From NCBI RefSeq assembly GCF_015351235.1, contig NZ_JADKSJ010000001.1, forward strand, positions 1,505,668 through 1,569,667: 64,000 bases of DNA, read 5' to 3'. This DNA is from Plantibacter sp. VKM Ac-2880. Lineage in GTDB: Bacteria; Actinomycetota; Actinomycetes; Actinomycetales; Microbacteriaceae. Of this stretch, positions 61,452-64,000 are shown in pieces. The position numbers and the translations under genes are program-made. Within the stretch, counting starts at the first letter, position 1. Every line of letters starts with the position of its first letter. The notes under the pieces are model-generated. The model had not been told where the DNA came from. It saw only the letters and a list, made by a program, of their open reading frames with translations, and searched no databases.

Positions 61452-62480
61452 ATGACCCCCTCGACCGGAGAACTGGTTCCGATGACCGCCACGGCCTCTC
61501 AGACGCGCTCCCGCCGCGCGCCGGAGACGGCCGTCCCCGTTCGACGCGGCGTCGGTCGTGTCCGTCGCAAGGCGACCACGATCGCGTTGCTCGTGGGTGT
61601 CCCGCTCGCGCTCCTCACGGCCGCGCATGCGCTCGTGCCGGACGTCCTCGGCCTGGGACTCGTGTGGGACAACGCACTGCCGTGGACCTGGGTCGTGCTC
61701 CCCGTCCTCGCCCTCCTGCTGCTCGTGGCGCGGACGCCGGGTGCCGTCATCGGCCTGCTCGCCCCGATGCTCGTCTGGGCCTTCCTGTTCGGGCCGGGCG
61801 TCGTCCCGCTGGGCGACGCGCGGCAGGGTGTCCCGGCAGCGGCTTCGCTGTCCGTCGCCAGCCAGAACCTCGGCCCGGCGGGCGACCCGGCGGTCATCGC
61901 GGGCTCGCTCGCGGCGAGCGGGGCCGACCTCATCGCGCTGCAGGAGATCGAGGACCAGGACCGAGAACCCCTCGCGGCGACCCTCGACGCCGACTACCCG
62001 TACTCCGTCCTCACCGGGACCGTCGGCCTCTGGAGCCGGTACCCGATCGAGGACTCGGTCGGCCTGAAGCTGGGCCTCGACTGGTATCGGGCGATCAACG
62101 CCGTCGTGGAGACGCCGTCGGGTGCGGTGAGCGTCTACGTCATCCACGCCGACTCCGCCCGCCCCGGCGCGCACGCCGAGCGCGACGTGATGCTCGAGGA
62201 GCTGGCCGAGGCCGTCGCGGCGAACACCAGGGACCGCGTCGTCGTCATGGGCGACTTCAACGCCTCCGCCTCCGACCGCGCGCTCGCCGCGTTGCAGAGC
62301 GAGGTCTCGGAACCGAATCAGAGCGAGGGCGGGTTCGGCCTCACCTGGCCGGCGGGAGCCCCGCTCATGCGACTCGACCACGTGTTCGTGCGCGGCATGG
62401 TCGCGACCCACAACGCCGTCGGCGACGCACAGGGGAGCGACCACCACGGCATCGTCTCGAGCTTCCGGCTCGACCGCTGA
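61452..62480 (+). CDS. Membrane-anchored endonuclease/exonuclease/phosphatase family protein
   Basis: 342 residues. After a basic N-terminus there are two to three hydrophobic helices (about 40-115), then an extracytoplasmic EEP domain with ASQNLG, ALQEIEDQD (metal Glu), VIHADSARPG, GDFNASASD and LDHVF...DHHGIVSSF. Such proteins hydrolyse phosphodiesters or phosphoesters; a secreted DNase, sphingomyelinase-like or phosphatase role cannot be separated here. In-frame ATGs at 61407, 61452 and 61482 are all possible; 61452 has GAGGTGG nearest a useful distance. Confidence 0.83.
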   Translation: MTPSTGELVPMTATASQTRSRRAPETAVPVRRGVGRVRRKATTIALLVGVPLALLTAAHALVPDVLGLGLVWDNALPWTWVVLPVLALLLLVARTPGAVIGLLAPMLVWAFLFGPGVVPLGDARQGVPAAASLSVASQNLGPAGDPAVIAGSLAASGADLIALQEIEDQDREPLAATLDADYPYSVLTGTVGLWSRYPIEDSVGLKLGLDWYRAINAVVETPSGAVSVYVIHADSARPGAHAERDVMLEELAEAVAANTRDRVVVMGDFNASASDRALAALQSEVSEPNQSEGGFGLTWPAGAPLMRLDHVFVRGMVATHNAVGDAQGSDHHGIVSSFRLDR

Positions 62481-62536
62481 GGCTCGTCACCCGTCGGCGG
62501 ACCGGGGCCCTGCGCCCGCTCAGCCGATGTCACTAG

Positions 62537-63877
<1,341 letters not shown>

Positions 63878-63889
63878 GCATCGTCACCT

Positions 63890-63931
63890 GAAGGCTCTCA
63901 GGGGTGCCGATCGGCACCCCTGAGAGCCTTC
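63890..63931 (+). terminator. Terminator after eno
   Basis: A perfect palindrome with 21-base arms, starting GAAGGCTCTCAGGGGTGCC at 63890; 13 bp after the eno stop. The middle bases must form the loop. No T-run follows. Confidence 0.88.
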
Positions 63932-63951
63932 GTCGTGTGCGGGAGGCGCCT

Positions 63952-64000
63952 GTGAAGAAGCCATCAATGCCGGCCGGGGGCGAGCCCAAGGGCACGCCAC
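63952..64000 (+). CDS. Start of a CDS cut by the window edge, probably FtsB/DivIC-like
   Basis: GGGAGG at 63941-63946 precedes a GTG at 63952 that opens a frame reading MKKPSMPAGGEPKGTP to the edge. The visible residues carry no domain. Genes directly after eno in actinobacteria normally encode a septum formation initiator (FtsB/DivIC) with a polar, proline-rich N-terminus, which this resembles. Assignment is by position only. Confidence 0.5.
   Translation, partial: MKKPSMPAGGEPKGTP

Overview
High-GC, gene-dense chromosomal DNA of an actinobacterium, most likely family Microbacteriaceae (genus not determinable by eye). The evidence is the actinobacterial housekeeping order (metG-tatD-rsmA-ispE; tRNA-Gln-glmU-prs-rplY-pth-mfd-mazG-eno, ending at an ftsB-like start), metY followed by a CoA-binding protein, many GTG starts, and -10 boxes placed directly before start codons (probable leaderless mRNAs). 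I see no IS element, prophage, rRNA or CRISPR array, and no gene-free stretch longer than 300 bp.

Layout. 1-5.2 kb: an ammonia-lyase homologue that has lost its catalytic motifs, then a four-gene OpuC-type osmoprotectant ABC importer. 5.3-9.5 kb: DUF1684 protein, YyaL/DUF255 protein and L-serine deaminase. 9.6-14.8 kb: a DrrAB-type exporter convergent with a 1,099-residue BTAD/ATPase/TPR regulator. 14.8-20 kb: metY with a CoA-binding protein whose N-terminus is a translated 21-bp tandem repeat, a guanidine-III riboswitch with a Gdx-type SMR exporter, a YeiH-type permease and a protein O-mannosyltransferase. 20-26.4 kb: rsmI, metG-tatD-rsmA, an aldo/keto reductase and ispE. 26.3-29.4 kb: a YbdK-like carboxylate-amine ligase divergent from an N-acetylglutaminylglutamine-type amidotransferase.

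29.4-38.5 kb is the most interesting region. Two divergent operons encode a ferritin-like diiron protein, a fatty acyl reductase fused to a HAD domain, a second ferritin-like protein with degenerate metal ligands, an SDR, a PlsC/GNPAT-like acyltransferase and an alkyl-DHAP-synthase (AGPS)-like flavoprotein. A TetR-diacylglycerol kinase operon follows. These are the activities needed to build ether lipids (fatty alcohol supply, acylation of DHAP, acyl-to-alkyl exchange, ketone reduction), plus an oxygen-dependent diiron enzyme that could form a vinyl ether. I propose an aerobic actinobacterial ether-lipid/plasmalogen locus under TetR control; the functions are inferred, not demonstrated.

38.5-44.6 kb: spermidine-synthase-like methyltransferase-fold protein, ABC-F ATPase, methionine importer metQ-metN-metI and a MarR regulator. 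44.7-64 kb: the glmU-to-eno housekeeping block, interrupted by divergent gnd/gntK, a FolP2-like/RibD-like reductase pair, an alpha/beta hydrolase, an aldehyde dehydrogenase, hisS and a membrane-anchored EEP-fold hydrolase.
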